This document shows, piece after piece, positions 24,951 through 33,575 of a stretch of 64,000 nucleotides of DNA. Position 1 is the stretch's first letter. The number at the start of each line of letters is the position of its first letter. The translations under genes and the position numbers were made by a program. The notes under the pieces were generated by a model. It was given only the letters and a program-made list of their open reading frames with translations. It was not told the origin of the DNA and did no database searches. The stretch comes from Polyangiaceae bacterium. Its GTDB lineage: Bacteria; Myxococcota_A; Polyangia; Polyangiales; Polyangiaceae. Where the stretch lies: NCBI GenBank assembly GCA_025353725.1, contig JANXOF010000089.1, positions 16,770-80,769 on the forward strand, in the 5' to 3' direction.

Positions 24951-27764
24951 ATGCGCAGACTCGTAGGTCCGTTCTCGGTCGCGGCGGTCCTTGTCATGGC
25001 GACGGCGAAGCCCTCGCTCGCGGAAGGGCAGGGGACGGCCTCAGGTGCGCTTGCCACAGGTCTCGCCGAGCTTGCGGCCACGGACTACGCTGCGGCGGAG
25101 GCGACGCTCGCTACCGTAAGGGGAACACGTGAAGCTGAGGCGAACCTAGGCCTCGCTCGGGCCGCCTTGGAGCAGGGAAAGTACGTCGACGCGCTGAAGT
25201 ACGTACACGCTGCCGAGTCGTCGGCAGCCTTCAGGGTGAGGGCTCAGGTGTTGAGAGCGCAGGTGCTCGCGGAGAACGGTAAGCGACCAGAAGCTATTAA
25301 AATTCTTGAATCGGCGACGGCGGGAAAGGGGGCGGACGTTCGACGTGCGCGCCTGCTGCTCGGTGAATACCTCATCGACACGGGGCGGCGCTCAGACGCC
25401 GAAGACCCGCTGCACAAGGTGATCGAAGACTACAACGAAGGCACGATTACGTCGCAAGACGCCGAGGGGAACGCTCAGGTCGGTCGCGCGGCGTTCTTGC
25501 TCAGAAGTCCGAAAGACGCGAACACGGCGTTTAAAGAGAGCGAGCGCGCCGATAAAAAACGCGTCGAGACGCTTCTCTGGGCAGCCTCGCTCTTTCTCGA
25601 CAAGTACGACCCGGGACATGCCGAGGAAGAACTCAAACAAGCGCTCGCTGTCGCGCCAAAGCGCGCCGACAGCCTTGTCCTCTTCGCCCGGGTGAAGCTT
25701 GAACAAAGCCTGGATTTTGACGAGGCGGCCAAGCTGGTTGAGCAAGCACTCACGATTCACCCGAAGCATACCGGTGCCCTCGCGGTTCGTGCCGGACTTG
25801 CGCTCCGGGATATGAATATAGCCGGCGCAGACAAAGCCATCGCCGAGGGTCTCGTGGTCGATCCGAACCACCTCGAACTCCTTAGTCTGAAGGCGGCCTC
25901 TCGCTTTCTCGACGATGACCTCCCGGGGTTCGAAGCGACAAAGAAGCAGGTTCTTGCACGCAATGGCCAGTACGCACGGCTCTACACGATGGTCGCGGAG
26001 TATGCAGAGTGGGAGCATCGTTACGACGACATTGCCACGATGATGAAAGAGGCGACGAAGCTCGACCCCGACGACGGCCGAGCTTGGGCGGAGCTTGGCT
26101 TGACCCAGATGCGCGGCGGTGACGAGAATGCGGGGTTAGAGAATCTAAAAAAAGCTTGGAGTAAAGACAAGTTCAACGTCCGAGTCTTCAATACGCTCAA
26201 TATGTACGAGCAGGAAATCGCAAATCAGTACGAATTGCGGACGGACGGCGTCTTCAAGGTTCGTTACGCAAAGGACGAGCGCGCGGTCCTGGAGCGCTAC
26301 GTTCCTCGAATGTTGGCTGAGTCCTTTGCTTCGATGAAGGCTCGGTACGGGTTCGTGCCTAGCGTGCCTGTTCAAGTTGAAATGTACGCTTCGCGCGAGG
26401 CGTTTAGTGTGCGGACGAGCGGATTGCCTAATATTGGTATTCAAGGCGTGTGTTTCGGTCGTGTTATTGCAGCCATAAGCCCGAAGGCCGAATCGTTCAA
26501 TTACGGCAATGTGCTTTGGCATGAGCTCGGTCACGTATTTGCTATTCAGTTGTCGAAAAATCACGTGCCCCGCTGGTTCACGGAGGGCTTGTCGGAATAC
26601 GAAACCATTGCGCGGCGACCCGAGTGGGCACGAGAGCTCGATGCGGAGCTTTACCAAGCCATTCAAGGCGGCAGGCTCCCAGGCGCTGTCGAAATGAATC
26701 GCGCCTTCACGCACGCGACGGACGCGAACGACGTGAGTGTCGCGTATTACGCCGCAAGTCAGATGCTGATTTGGACCGTCGAGACGTTCGGGATGCCAAA
26801 AGTGGTCGAGGCACTTCGCCTTTGGGGTTTGGGAAAGAAGACGCCTGAAGTTCTCAAGGCTGCGTTCGGCGTCAGTGCGTCGGACTACGATACCGCGTAC
26901 CGCGCTTGGCAATTGGCGAGGCTGTCACGCTACAAGGATCGTTACGTTTTCGGCCTCAAACCGAAAGATCTCGACGAGGCCAAAAAGAGCGCTGCCGCGT
27001 TGCCGTTGAATACCAACGCGCGCCTCGAACTCGCGCTCTCCTTGCTGCGCGCGCGAAAGAGCAAGGAGGCGAAGGCGGAGGTCGATGCGATACTTCTCCG
27101 CGATTCCAAGAACCCCGACGCTCACTATGTGGCTGCGCAGCTTGCCCTTGGCGACAAAGACCTTGAGGGCGCGCGAAAACACCTTGAGACGATGCGTGCG
27201 CTGGGTCATGACGGGTTTGCGATCCACACGTTGCTTGCCTCCGTGGCCGGAGCGCAGAAAGACGAGCCTCGAAGGCGTTCTCATCTTGAAGCGGCGCACC
27301 GCCTCGACCCGAGTCAGAGCGAGCCTCTCAAGGGGCTTTACGAGCTCGCAAGCGCCTCGAAGCGCGAGAGCGACGCCCTCGACGCGTTGCAAAAACTCGC
27401 GCAGCTCGAGCAGCACGATCACGAAGTTTGGCGCACGCTCCTCGAAAAGCTCGTCGCGGCGAAGCGCTGGCCGGAGGCGCGCCGCGCCGGTGAAAGCGCC
27501 ATCTTTGTCGACGTTTTCGGTGGGGGAACGCATGCGCTCTATGCGCGCGCCTTGGCCGCTTCCAACGAGCACGACAAGGCTGCGTATGAGCTGGAGACCG
27601 CGTTGCTTTGCGGGGGCAAGCCCGAGGCTAAAGCGACGCAGCACGCGCTTCTCGCGCAGGAGCTCCTCATTCTTAAACGGGTGAGCGAAGCGAGGAGTCA
27701 TCGTGACGAGGCGCTCAAGCTCGATCCAGAGAACGTGGAGGCGAAGGCCGTGAAGCTGCCGTGA
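24951..27764 (+). CDS. Exported TPR protein with a gluzincin (peptidase MA-like) domain
   Basis: 937 aa with a signal peptide (FSVAAVLVMATAKPSLA-EG). Residues about 40-400 are TPR-like helix pairs (LGLARAALEQGKYVDALKY, LAVAPKRADSLVLFARVKLE). Residues about 440-620 hold a zinc-peptidase core: HELGH at 524-528 and a downstream WFTEGLSEYE giving Glu545 as probable third ligand, the gluzincin pattern. A second TPR block fills 680-930. Many myxobacterial and planctomycete proteins share this TPR-peptidase-TPR layout; substrates are unknown. It starts 42 bases after the GNAT gene, is followed 22 bases later by add, and probably acts in the periplasm. Confidence 0.8.
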   Translation: MRRLVGPFSVAAVLVMATAKPSLAEGQGTASGALATGLAELAATDYAAAEATLATVRGTREAEANLGLARAALEQGKYVDALKYVHAAESSAAFRVRAQVLRAQVLAENGKRPEAIKILESATAGKGADVRRARLLLGEYLIDTGRRSDAEDPLHKVIEDYNEGTITSQDAEGNAQVGRAAFLLRSPKDANTAFKESERADKKRVETLLWAASLFLDKYDPGHAEEELKQALAVAPKRADSLVLFARVKLEQSLDFDEAAKLVEQALTIHPKHTGALAVRAGLALRDMNIAGADKAIAEGLVVDPNHLELLSLKAASRFLDDDLPGFEATKKQVLARNGQYARLYTMVAEYAEWEHRYDDIATMMKEATKLDPDDGRAWAELGLTQMRGGDENAGLENLKKAWSKDKFNVRVFNTLNMYEQEIANQYELRTDGVFKVRYAKDERAVLERYVPRMLAESFASMKARYGFVPSVPVQVEMYASREAFSVRTSGLPNIGIQGVCFGRVIAAISPKAESFNYGNVLWHELGHVFAIQLSKNHVPRWFTEGLSEYETIARRPEWARELDAELYQAIQGGRLPGAVEMNRAFTHATDANDVSVAYYAASQMLIWTVETFGMPKVVEALRLWGLGKKTPEVLKAAFGVSASDYDTAYRAWQLARLSRYKDRYVFGLKPKDLDEAKKSAAALPLNTNARLELALSLLRARKSKEAKAEVDAILLRDSKNPDAHYVAAQLALGDKDLEGARKHLETMRALGHDGFAIHTLLASVAGAQKDEPRRRSHLEAAHRLDPSQSEPLKGLYELASASKRESDALDALQKLAQLEQHDHEVWRTLLEKLVAAKRWPEARRAGESAIFVDVFGGGTHALYARALAASNEHDKAAYELETALLCGGKPEAKATQHALLAQELLILKRVSEARSHRDEALKLDPENVEAKAVKLP

Positions 27765-27786
27765 CTCCCTTGTGATACCTTGCGGA

Positions 27787-28965
27787 ATGGCGCACACGAT
27801 TCCGCTCGAGGTCATCGAGAAGCTTCCCAAAACCGACCTTCACGTCCACCTCGACGGGTCGCTTCGGCTCAAGACCATTCTCGATCTCGCGGACAAGCAG
27901 CGTGTGGAGCTCCCCGCATCGAACGAGGACGGCCTCCGAAAGGCGATGAACCTCGGCGAAAATTGCGGTTCGCTCGTCGAATATCTGAAGGCTTTTGACG
28001 TGACCCTTCGCGTGCTCCAGACGGCCGACGCGCTCACACGAACGGCCTTCGAACTCGCGGAGGACGCCGCGAAAGAGAACGTTCGGTACATGGAGGTGCG
28101 CTACTCGCCGATGCTTCACACGCGCCGAGGGTTGGCGCTCACGACCGTTGTCGAAGCGGTGCTTGAAGGGCTCCGAGCCGCGCAGGACAAGTACGGCATC
28201 GAGTCGAACGTTATTATCTGCGGGATTCGTAACGTATCCGCCGAGAGCTCGCTCGAAATGGCGGAGCTCGCGGTCGCGTACAAGAACCGCGGTGTCGTTG
28301 GCTTCGACCTCGCCGGGGCGGAGTACGACCACCCGGCCAAGCATCACCGTGCCGCGTTTCAACTCGTGCGCGACAACAACATCAACGTCACGATCCACGC
28401 GGGCGAGGCCTACGGGCCCGAGTCGATTCACCAAGCCATTCACGTTTGCGGCGCGCACCGCATCGGTCACGGATGCCGCCTCCGTGAGGATGGCGACCTC
28501 CTCCACTACGTCAATGATCACCGGGTGACGCTCGAGTGTTGTCCGTCCTCGAATGTGCAGACGGGGGCGATTCGCGACCTCGCAAGCCATCCGATCAAGT
28601 TTTACAAAAATCTCGGCCTCCGCACGACGGTCAATACTGACAACCGACTCGTGACGAATACCACGGTCTCGAAAGAGCTCTGGCTGTGTCACTCGGTCAT
28701 GGGATTTACGTTTGATGACCTGAAGCAGGTCATTTTGAGCGGCTTTAAAAGCGCATTCTTGCCGTTTCACGTCAAGCAGCAGTACCTACGCCGCGTGAGC
28801 GACGAGCTGGATGCTTTTGTCCACGAGCAGGCCGAAGAGTCGTCGCGTAACGTGGGCCAGTCGCCGCCCGCGAGCGCGTCGCGCGCTGTTCGGTCGAGCG
28901 CACCGCCAGCCACTGCGTCCACACCGTCTGCGGTAACCGTGCAGATTGCACATAAAACGAGCTGA
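27787..28965 (+). CDS. add: Adenosine deaminase
   Basis: 392 aa starting MAHTIPLEVIEKLPKTDLHV at ATG 27787 (an in-frame ATG at 27772 adds five residues). Zinc and catalytic motifs: DLHVHLDGSLR (HxH), RYMEVRYSP, NVTIHAGEAYG (third His and catalytic Glu), AHRIGHGCRL, LECCPSSNVQTG, and TTVNTDNRLV with the fourth metal ligand Asp. It converts adenosine and deoxyadenosine to inosine forms in purine salvage. The last ~50 residues are a Ser/Ala/Pro-rich tail beyond the catalytic domain, unusual and probably disordered. With the mtaD-type enzyme, two purine deaminases lie within 10 kb. Confidence 0.93.
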   Translation: MAHTIPLEVIEKLPKTDLHVHLDGSLRLKTILDLADKQRVELPASNEDGLRKAMNLGENCGSLVEYLKAFDVTLRVLQTADALTRTAFELAEDAAKENVRYMEVRYSPMLHTRRGLALTTVVEAVLEGLRAAQDKYGIESNVIICGIRNVSAESSLEMAELAVAYKNRGVVGFDLAGAEYDHPAKHHRAAFQLVRDNNINVTIHAGEAYGPESIHQAIHVCGAHRIGHGCRLREDGDLLHYVNDHRVTLECCPSSNVQTGAIRDLASHPIKFYKNLGLRTTVNTDNRLVTNTTVSKELWLCHSVMGFTFDDLKQVILSGFKSAFLPFHVKQQYLRRVSDELDAFVHEQAEESSRNVGQSPPASASRAVRSSAPPATASTPSAVTVQIAHKTS

Positions 28966-29003
28966 GTAAGGCAAACGGACAGCAAGAGCAAAAGACCGTA
29001 CCC

Positions 29004-29435
29004 ATGCCGTCACTCGCCGAGCTGCGCGCGTTCCTCGCGTCTGAGGTTCCTCACTGCACCGCGGAGCTCTTGACAGCGAGCGACGGGATGGCCCGGATGC
29101 GCGAAGCGTTCGATGAGCGCCAATTACGTCCCGGCGGCACCATTTCAGGTCCGGTCGTCATGAGCCTCGCGGACGTCGCGAGCTATCTTGCGCTGCTCTC
29201 GCGCATCGGGATCGTCCCTCTCGCCGTGACGTCGAACCTCAACATTTCCTTTCTGCGTCGCCCAAAGGCCGAGCGCGCCCTTCTTGCCGATGCGACCTTC
29301 CTCAAGGTGGGCCGCAAGCTAGCCGTCGCAGAAGTTCGTGTCACTTCGGAGGGCGATGAAGAACTCGTCGCGCACGCGACGGTCACGTACGCAATCCCGG
29401 TGTCAGCGAAAAGTCGCATTTTGGGCCTATTTTAG
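29004..29435 (+). CDS. PaaI-type hotdog thioesterase
   Basis: 143 aa, one hotdog domain of the PaaI/YbgC-like class: RPGGTISGPVVMSLADVASY (helix with the usual Asp), LSRIGIVPLAVTSNLNISFL, LLADATFLKVGRKLAVAEVR and LVAHATVTYAIP. Such enzymes hydrolyse acyl-CoA thioesters; the acyl group is unknown. It starts 38 bases after add in the same direction. Start ATG 29004. Confidence 0.85.
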   Translation: MPSLAELRAFLASEVPHCTAELLTASDGMARMREAFDERQLRPGGTISGPVVMSLADVASYLALLSRIGIVPLAVTSNLNISFLRRPKAERALLADATFLKVGRKLAVAEVRVTSEGDEELVAHATVTYAIPVSAKSRILGLF

Positions 29436-29534
29436 GCCATTCGTACACATTTTCGACGCGGGACGCGGACGCAAGCGCGGAGGCGAATGGCATGAGACTT
29501 GGGCTACGGGAAGAAATCCGGTAGGTACGACGTT

Positions 29535-29557
29535 CACGGTTGTCCGACACAACCGTG
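29535..29557. promoter_or_regulatory. Perfect 9-bp inverted repeat upstream of the Gld-type ABC operon
   Basis: CACGGTTGT (29535-29543), loop CCGAC, ACAACCGTG (29549-29557). It is 73 bases before the ATP-binding gene, in a 195-base intergenic region. The nearest T-run begins about 20 bases after the stem, too far for a classical intrinsic terminator of the thioesterase gene. A T-rich segment with a possible promoter (TTGAGT 29573, TAATGT 29594, short 15-base spacer) follows. Operator, attenuator or terminator are all possible. Confidence 0.4.
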
Positions 29558-29630
29558 GCCTGACGCAAGCAGTTGAGTTTTTTGTTTTCGTTCTAATGTT
29601 CCCCTCGCTTTTGAGCTTTTCGGAGGTTGG

Positions 29631-30755
29631 ATGTCCACCGACGTGATGATTTACGCGAACGGCCTATCCAAGCGGTATGGCTCGTTCCGCGCTCTCGATG
29701 ACGTGAGTTTCGAGGTTCGCCGTGGCGAAGTTGTAGGCTTTCTCGGCCCTAACGGCGCCGGCAAGTCAACAACGATGCGCATCTTGACGTGCTTTATCGC
29801 GCCGACGTCCGGCACGGCGAAGGTGCGCGGGCAGGACGTCTTCGACGACACCTTGGCTGTTCGATCGAGCCTTGGCTACCTGCCCCAGCGTGCCCCGCTG
29901 TACCTGGAGATGACGGTCTACGAGTACCTTCGCTTTGCGGCGAAGGTTCGCAACATTGACGATAGCCTCTTCAAGCAGCGCGCCCGAAATGTGGTTGAGG
30001 TCTGCGGGCTCGCGCAGTCTCTCTCGAAAGAGATTCGGCAGCTTTCGCACGGCTACCGGCAACGCGTCGGCCTTGCGCAGGCGCTCATTCACGACCCGCC
30101 CATCCTGATCCTCGACGAACCCACGAGCGACCTCGACCCCAACGAGAAGGCGGAGTTCCTCAATTACCTCAAGCAAATCGGAAAGGACCGCACGGTCCTC
30201 CTCTCGACGCACAACCTGAAAGAGGTTGAGAGCGCCTGCGCACGAGCCATTATTGTGTCTCGCGGCCGAGTCGTTGCGGACGGCGCGCTCGACGAAATTC
30301 GAGCGAAGAGCGGCCGCGTTCGCTACATCGTCTCAGTCCAGGAATCGATCGGCGCGTCGGCGTACCGCGGTACGGGCGCTCCACCCAAGCAATCGGACGT
30401 CGAGCGCGCGCTCTCCGGCCTCAAGGGAGTCAAGAAAGTCGCAGAGCTACCGACCGACGACCGCGCTCACCAGTACGCCATCGATGGCGACGACGGCGAC
30501 GACATTCGCGCGGACATTTTTCGGATGGTGTCCGACAAGGGGTGGGTTCTGCTCGAACTGCACCGCGATACGCAAACGCTCGAAGACGTTTTTCGGCAAC
30601 TCACGATCGGTGACGAACGCCGCAACCGTCAGCTTGGCCCGGTCGCGGAGACCTCCAACGCCTCGGACGAGGACGATTCGGACGACGAAGACGAGGATGA
30701 CGATTCGGACGACGAAGAGACCGCACCGATCGAATCCAAGCGGGGCAAGCGATGA
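29631..30755 (+). CDS. ABC-2 transporter ATP-binding protein, GldA-like
   Basis: 374 aa. Walker A GPNGAGKSTTM (about residue 43), Q-loop region, signature LSHGYRQRVGLAQAL, Walker B ILILDEPTSDLDP and the H-loop LLSTHNLKEVESA. About 100 residues follow the nucleotide-binding domain as in GldA/NatA-like subunits. The extreme C-terminus (about residues 345-365) is very rich in Asp and Glu and ends in a basic patch (ESKRGKR). A strong ribosome site CGGAGG lies 6-8 bases before the ATG. It overlaps the permease gene by four bases (ATGA). It energises the export system formed with the next genes; in Bacteroidetes such proteins serve gliding, but here cargo is unknown. Confidence 0.92.
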   Translation: MSTDVMIYANGLSKRYGSFRALDDVSFEVRRGEVVGFLGPNGAGKSTTMRILTCFIAPTSGTAKVRGQDVFDDTLAVRSSLGYLPQRAPLYLEMTVYEYLRFAAKVRNIDDSLFKQRARNVVEVCGLAQSLSKEIRQLSHGYRQRVGLAQALIHDPPILILDEPTSDLDPNEKAEFLNYLKQIGKDRTVLLSTHNLKEVESACARAIIVSRGRVVADGALDEIRAKSGRVRYIVSVQESIGASAYRGTGAPPKQSDVERALSGLKGVKKVAELPTDDRAHQYAIDGDDGDDIRADIFRMVSDKGWVLLELHRDTQTLEDVFRQLTIGDERRNRQLGPVAETSNASDEDDSDDEDEDDDSDDEETAPIESKRGKR

Positions 30756-31678
30756 ACAGCGAAACGATCGAAAAAGACAGCAAGAAGAAACTTCTGGCTG
30801 CCGGGCAAGCTGCAGAAGCGGCCCGCGAAGCCGGGCATGACGAAGACAGCGAGGAGTCGCACGAGTCATCGGCCGAGCCCATGACGAGCGCTTCGCACGG
30901 TGAGAAGGCGATTCTGCATCGACCGAGCTCGGCGAGCATGGTCTGGACTCTTGCGCAGCGAGAGATCCAGGCGAACCTCAACTCGGCGATTACGTACATC
31001 GTGATTGCCGCGAGTTTGGTCGTCGTGGGGCTCTACTTCTTCTTCTACAAAGGCGGATTCTGGCAGGTTGACCGTGCCTCGATGGCACGGATGTTTGACT
31101 CGATTCCCTTCGCTCTCTGCTTCTTGACGGTGCCGCTCTTCACGATGCGCTCGCTCGCGGACGAGAAGCGCGTCGGCACGATCGAGTTGCTCATCACGAT
31201 GCCGGTCAAGGACAGCGAAGTCATCCTTGGTAAGTTCATCGGTTCGCTCGCGATGGTCGCCCTGCAAATCGCGCTGCTCGCGGCGTATCCGATCGTCATG
31301 TTCTCTCGCGCGCCGTTCTGGCACTTGGGTGAGCTTGACTGGAGCCCGTTCTGGGTTGGGATGCTCGGGCTGCTTCTCCTTTCGATGGCGGGCACGGCCA
31401 TCGGGGTCATGTGGTCGTCGTTCACTGAGAGCCAGATTCTGTCGTATTTCGCCACGATGCTCACGCTCGTCGCTCTCTACGCCATTGGCTCGGTCAGCAT
31501 CGTCGAATTCCTGCAGGGCTGGCCCGGAGACGCGATTTCTTTCGTTAGTCTCCAAAGTCGCTTCGAGCCCTTCGCGAGGGGTCTCATCGACTCGCGCGCG
31601 GTCATCTACTTCCTCTCCCTTACGACACTCGGTCTCGTGGTCGCCTTCCGCTCTCTCGAGAGCCGGAAGTGGTCATGA
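30752..31678 (+). CDS. ABC-2 transporter permease, GldF-like
   Basis: 308 aa. The first ~70 residues are charged and cytoplasmic (KKKLLAAGQAAEAAREAGHD), then about six membrane segments (YIVIAASLVVVGLYFFFY; IPFALCFLTVPLFTM; MVALQIALLAAYPIVMF; LLLLSMAGTAIGVMW; TMLTLVALYAIGSVSI; AVIYFLSLTTLGLVVAF). The motif RSLADEKRVGTIELLITMPV matches the cytoplasmic coupling loop of GldF/NosY-like permeases. ATGA overlap with the ATPase. It is followed after 38 bases by the GldG-like subunit. Confidence 0.9.
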   Translation: MNSETIEKDSKKKLLAAGQAAEAAREAGHDEDSEESHESSAEPMTSASHGEKAILHRPSSASMVWTLAQREIQANLNSAITYIVIAASLVVVGLYFFFYKGGFWQVDRASMARMFDSIPFALCFLTVPLFTMRSLADEKRVGTIELLITMPVKDSEVILGKFIGSLAMVALQIALLAAYPIVMFSRAPFWHLGELDWSPFWVGMLGLLLLSMAGTAIGVMWSSFTESQILSYFATMLTLVALYAIGSVSIVEFLQGWPGDAISFVSLQSRFEPFARGLIDSRAVIYFLSLTTLGLVVAFRSLESRKWS

Positions 31679-31716
31679 TCCGGACCGTATAAAGACTTCT
31701 TCGAGGCATACAGAAC

Positions 31717-33558
31717 ATGGCCATGGAACGAAAGAAGAAGGCGGCGACCGAGAGCGGTGCGCTCGTCCTTGTGATTGCGCTCATCCTTGTCGGAATAAAC
31801 GCGCTCAGCTACTTCATGTATTTCCGGAAGGACACCACGAATGCCGAGCGCTACACGCTTTCGGCAGGTAGCGGTCGGCTTCTGCAGTCGATGAAGGGTG
31901 ACATGAAGGTCGAAGCCTTCGTCACGAAAGGCCTGCCGAAGCTCGACGCCTTCGTGCGCGACCTTCGCGACCTCCTTCAGCAATACAAGGAGTCGAGCAA
32001 GGGCAAATTCGACTACGTCATCATCGAAGCAAAAGATGAGGAGCAGAAGAAAAAGGCCAAAGAAGCCGGGCTCCAAGAAGCGCAGTTCGGTGAAGGCTCG
32101 GACACCGAAGACAAGGCCGAATTCGCGAAGGGCTACATGGGCCTGGTGCTCAACTACGGCGCCGAACGCGACACGATCAAGGTGCTCTCACCCGACAACA
32201 ACACGGGCATGGAGTTTTGGATCACCAACAAGATCCGCGAAGTTCGCGACAAAGGTGACGGCCTAAAGCACAAGGTCGGCGTACTCACGGGGCATGACGA
32301 GATGAAGCTCTCTGAGGCGAACCTCGTTCCGTCGAACAGCGGGCAGAAGCCGAACCTCCAGGGCATCGTCTCGCAATACTTTCCGTTTTATCAGTTCGTC
32401 GACGTCGACTTGAAGAACGGCGACGCCGAGGTCGACGAGTCGCTCGACGGCCTGCTGATTACGCAGCCCGGGAAAGATTTGTCTGAGAAAGAGCTACGCC
32501 GCATCGACCAGTTCGTCATGCGCGGCAAGAGCCTCGCGGTCATCGCCTCGGCGGTGAACGTCAAGGCGAGCGATGCCACGATGAACGGCACACTCTCGAC
32601 GCACGGCCTCGAGAAACTTCTCGACGGCTACGGTATTGAGATGCGCAAAGACGCGCTTCTGGAGTTCGGTCGCCCGTTTCGCGTGAACGTGTTCACGCAG
32701 GGCGGACCCCAGACGATGCGGTTTCCTCCGCTTCACGACGTGCGCGCGGACTTCCGCTTCACGGGTGACGAGCAACTCCTGGATGACGGCTTTGCGGCGT
32801 TCTTCCGAATCAACCAAGTCCCGTTCCCGTTCCCGTCGTCGCTCGTGCTTCACCGAGAAAAGCAACCGGACGTCGCCGCCGACAAGTTCAAGGTTCTCGC
32901 ACGGACGACGCCGAAGACGCTGCGCGAGACCGGCGACACGATCGACATGAAGCCGATGCGTCAATGGAGACCAAAGGGCGAGTTTAGCCAATTCAACCTG
33001 GCCGCGACCCTTGAAGGGAAAGTCAAGACCGCGTTTCCGGCTGGTGACAAGATGGGCGTCGAGTCGCCTGCGCAGTCCGCGAACACGGCTCGCGTGCTCG
33101 TGATTTCGTCGTCTCAGTTTTTCGCCAATCCGTTCGCGCGCGCCGGAAACGGACCGGAAATGCCTCAGCAAATGGGCATGATGATGCCGGGTGGTGGAGG
33201 CGACGAGATGCTCCAACAACTCGCGACTCCATACGCGCAGCAGATCCTTACGAATACGATTCTCGTGTTCAAGAACATGCTCGATTGGGTTACCGGCGAC
33301 GTCGACCTCCTCGCCGTTTCCGCGAAAATCCTTCAGGAACCGGGCCTTGCCTACGGCGACGTGTCGAAGCCGAACTTCGACGACATGACCGAAGACCAGC
33401 TCAAAAAGCAGGACGACGGCATGAAAAAGGAGCGGAAGAAGGTCCAGCATCTCGTGGAGGGCTCGCTCATTCTTGGGCTACCAGCACTCTTCGCTCTTCT
33501 CGGCGTAGCCCTCTGGCAACGTCGCAAGTCTTCGCGCGAAAACGTTCAGCTCGCCTGA
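31717..33558 (+). CDS. GldG-like ABC transporter auxiliary protein
   Basis: 613 aa. One membrane segment near the N-terminus (about 15-38), a large extracytoplasmic domain with the GldG/ABC_transp_aux pattern (AERYTLSAGSGRLLQSMKGD, VGVLTGHDEMKLSEANL, DGLLITQPGKDLSEKELRRI, QFVMRGKSLAVIASAV), and a C-terminal membrane helix (ILGLPALFALLGVALW) before a basic end. A Met/Gly-rich insert (MPQQMGMMMPGGGG) sits at about residues 486-500. The family is thought to bind or steer cargo for the GldA/F exporter. It lies in the middle of the operon, 17 bases before the DUF4340 gene. Confidence 0.88.
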   Translation: MAMERKKKAATESGALVLVIALILVGINALSYFMYFRKDTTNAERYTLSAGSGRLLQSMKGDMKVEAFVTKGLPKLDAFVRDLRDLLQQYKESSKGKFDYVIIEAKDEEQKKKAKEAGLQEAQFGEGSDTEDKAEFAKGYMGLVLNYGAERDTIKVLSPDNNTGMEFWITNKIREVRDKGDGLKHKVGVLTGHDEMKLSEANLVPSNSGQKPNLQGIVSQYFPFYQFVDVDLKNGDAEVDESLDGLLITQPGKDLSEKELRRIDQFVMRGKSLAVIASAVNVKASDATMNGTLSTHGLEKLLDGYGIEMRKDALLEFGRPFRVNVFTQGGPQTMRFPPLHDVRADFRFTGDEQLLDDGFAAFFRINQVPFPFPSSLVLHREKQPDVAADKFKVLARTTPKTLRETGDTIDMKPMRQWRPKGEFSQFNLAATLEGKVKTAFPAGDKMGVESPAQSANTARVLVISSSQFFANPFARAGNGPEMPQQMGMMMPGGGGDEMLQQLATPYAQQILTNTILVFKNMLDWVTGDVDLLAVSAKILQEPGLAYGDVSKPNFDDMTEDQLKKQDDGMKKERKKVQHLVEGSLILGLPALFALLGVALWQRRKSSRENVQLA

Positions 33559-33575
33559 CAGGACAACGGACAACG

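Noticed and set aside
27715..28770. 351-aa minus-strand open frame opposite adenosine deaminase
   Set aside because: add has all catalytic motifs; the reverse frame has no domain.
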